From assembly GCA_003512875.1 (NCBI GenBank), contig DONZ01000195.1:1-24229 (forward strand): a DNA stretch of 24,229 bases, given 5' to 3'. Below are positions 22,875-24,229 of this stretch, piece by piece. Within the stretch, counting starts at the first letter, position 1, and the number at the start of each line of letters is the position of its first letter. Position numbers and translations under genes: made by a program. Source of the DNA: Desulfovibrio sp. Lineage in GTDB: Bacteria; Desulfobacterota; Desulfovibrionia; Desulfovibrionales; Desulfovibrionaceae. The notes beneath the pieces were generated by a model. The model did not search any database and had not been told where the DNA came from. It saw nothing but the letters and a program-made list of their open reading frames with translations.

Positions 22875-24077
22875 ATGACACGTTTTGAAGCGTTGAAAGC
22901 AAGAGAGGAAAAACTCTTGTGCAGGACCTACGGTCGTTACCCCGTCAGTGTTTCCCGTGCGAAAGGAAGCAAGATGTGGGATGTCGACGGCAAGGAATAT
23001 CTCGACCTTTTATCAGGCATAGCCGTGACAGCCCTCGGGCATTGCAACGAAGAACTTGCGGAAGTCATCGGCGAACAGGCAAAAAAGCTTATCCACGTCA
23101 GCAACCTGTTTTATCAGGAAGAACAGCTTGACTTGGCGGAACGCCTCTTGAAAACGTGCCACATGGACAAGGTGTTTTTCTGCAATTCCGGAGCGGAAGC
23201 CAATGAAGCGGCGATCAAAATCGCACGGCGTTACCAGCAGCGGGTAAAAAACACGGAACGCTATGAAATCATCACGTTCAGCCACGCTTTCCACGGACGC
23301 ACCCTTGCGACCCTCGCCGCCACGGGACAGGAAAAATATCTGGACGGTTTCAGCCCCAGAACCGACGGTTTCGTGCAGGCCGCATGGCATGATATCGAAG
23401 CCCTCAAAAAGGCGGTTACCGATAAAACAGCCGCGGTGCTTATCGAAATCATCCAAGGCGAGGGCGGGGTGAACTGCCTTAGCCCGGAATATGTGGAACA
23501 AGTGCAGGAACTTTGCCGTAAAAACGGTATTCTCTTCATGGTTGACGAAGTGCAGGCAGGGCTTTGCCGCTCCGGCAAATGGTGGGCTTTCCAGCACTAC
23601 GATGTCAGGCCCGATGTCATTACCAATGCAAAAGCCCTTGCCAACGGGCTTCCCCTCGGCTGCATGATGACGACGGACGAAATAGCCAAAGCCTTCGTTC
23701 CCGGTTCCCATGCCACAACTTTCGGAGGCGGCGCGCTGGTGACGAAAGCCGGCGCAAAAGTTCTTGAAATCATGGAACGGGACAAATTGGCGGAACGCGC
23801 CGAACACCTCGGCAACTATCTTGAAACAAACATCATGGCGCTGAAAAGCCCGTGGATAAAAGAGGTGCGCGGCTTCGGACTGCTGCGGGGCATTCAGCTC
23901 ACCTGTTCCGAAGAAAGCGCCAAAACCCTTTGGAACAGCCTCATTGAAGAAGGCATTGTCATAAATCTTACCCAAGGAACAGTTTTGCGTTTGCTTCCCG
24001 CCCTCACCATCAGCGAGCAAGAACTCGGTCATTTCATACAAATCCTTGACAAACTGCTAAAACGAATTGAAAAATAG
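22875..24077 (+). CDS. argD: Acetylornithine aminotransferase
   Basis: 400 residues, PLP-dependent class III aminotransferase. Transfers the amino group between glutamate and N-acetylglutamate semialdehyde in arginine synthesis; some members also serve lysine synthesis. Signatures: the N-terminal YGRYPVSVSRAKGSKMWDVD and LLSGIAVTALGH, the phosphate-binding FCNSGAEANEAAIKIAR, FHGRTLATLAATGQ, IEIIQGEGGV, the cofactor aspartate in FMVDEVQAGLCRSG, the Schiff-base lysine K253 in TNAKALANGLPLG, and ATTFGGGAL. Length is standard. GGAG lies upstream of the ATG. The gap from purL is 35 bases and leuB begins 8 bases after the stop. Separation from GABA or ornithine aminotransferases is by sequence feel; the leuB neighbour supports amino acid synthesis. 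Confidence 0.88.
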   Translation: MTRFEALKAREEKLLCRTYGRYPVSVSRAKGSKMWDVDGKEYLDLLSGIAVTALGHCNEELAEVIGEQAKKLIHVSNLFYQEEQLDLAERLLKTCHMDKVFFCNSGAEANEAAIKIARRYQQRVKNTERYEIITFSHAFHGRTLATLAATGQEKYLDGFSPRTDGFVQAAWHDIEALKKAVTDKTAAVLIEIIQGEGGVNCLSPEYVEQVQELCRKNGILFMVDEVQAGLCRSGKWWAFQHYDVRPDVITNAKALANGLPLGCMMTTDEIAKAFVPGSHATTFGGGALVTKAGAKVLEIMERDKLAERAEHLGNYLETNIMALKSPWIKEVRGFGLLRGIQLTCSEESAKTLWNSLIEEGIVINLTQGTVLRLLPALTISEQELGHFIQILDKLLKRIEK

Positions 24078-24085
24078 AGGCATTT

Positions 24086-24229
24086 ATGAAAAAACACATC
24101 GCAGTAATGGCAGGTGACGGAATCGGACCTGAAATCGTCGGACAGGCGCTTCGGGTCCTTGACGCGGCGGCACGGAAATTCAACCATGAATTCAGCACGG
24201 AACATGTGCTTATCGGAGGTATCGCCATA
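24086..24229 (+). CDS. leuB: 3-isopropylmalate dehydrogenase, N-terminal part (cut by right edge)
   Basis: The first 48 codons only. MKKHIAVMAGDGIGPEIVGQ is the classic start of the isopropylmalate/isocitrate dehydrogenase family, and the following spacing to IGGIAI matches LeuB. LeuB oxidises 3-isopropylmalate with NAD in leucine synthesis. GAGG lies six bases upstream of the ATG and the gap from argD is 8 bases, so it is in the same transcript. Homoisocitrate or tartrate dehydrogenase cannot be fully excluded from this short piece. Confidence 0.8.
   Translation, partial: MKKHIAVMAGDGIGPEIVGQALRVLDAAARKFNHEFSTEHVLIGGIAI

Noticed and set aside
23013..24041. 342-codon open frame antisense to argD
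   Set aside because: No domain and no ribosome site; it fully overlaps conserved PLP-enzyme motifs.

Overview
The window looks like a chromosomal segment of a flagellated, Gram-negative, probably anaerobic bacterium. The best guess is a deltaproteobacterium of the Desulfovibrio type with a moderate GC content. The pointers are a fliJ-motE flagellar pair behind a sigma-54 type promoter, a PurS-PurL fusion of about 1000 residues, an AlgI-like MBOAT with a DUF459-type partner, and a NifX-like protein beside a Fur-family regulator. This taxonomic call is inference from gene content only. No rRNA, tRNA, CRISPR array, transposase or integrase was seen.

Layout. 1-287: the wreck of an MFS transporter, with N-terminal and C-terminal pieces joined out of frame. 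355-4043: a two-gene surface-acylation unit on the + strand, with an MBOAT acyltransferase followed by a membrane-anchored protein carrying an SGNH (DUF459) domain and a second, esterase-D-like hydrolase domain. 4071-4627: a GNAT acetyltransferase broken by a frameshift at an A7 run. 4605-8186 (- strand): a polar amino acid ABC transporter (permease, binding protein, second permease) followed by a tRNA-dihydrouridine synthase; no ATPase gene is present. 8379-9271 (- strand): a cupin and a MarR regulator, each preceded by a similar operator-like palindrome.

9360-13460: a strikingly AT-rich island with a complete type IIS restriction-modification system, made of a double-headed N6-adenine methyltransferase and an AlwI-family endonuclease. 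It ends directly before the sigma-54 type promoter of fliJ-motE (13523-14939). A strong hairpin terminator follows, with the probable promoter of a metallo-beta-lactamase-fold gene nested inside it.

15978-17345 (-) is a MATE efflux transporter. 17524-17931 (-) is a NifX/NifB-type metal-cluster-binding protein with a Cys/His-rich tail, divergent from a Fur-family regulator at 18167-18652 (+). The right end (18793-24229, +) is a housekeeping run: polyprenyl diphosphate synthase, PurSL, ArgD and the first 48 codons of LeuB, with short gaps that suggest co-transcription.

Biologically, the accessory material (MFS remnant, acylation unit, broken GNAT, restriction-modification island) sits in the left half and the core metabolism in the right. 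Two broken genes close together suggest that dispensable functions are being lost. The most unusual items are the double-hydrolase partner of the MBOAT, the type IIS restriction-modification island, and the marR promoter that carries its operator in the spacer and appears to give a leaderless message.
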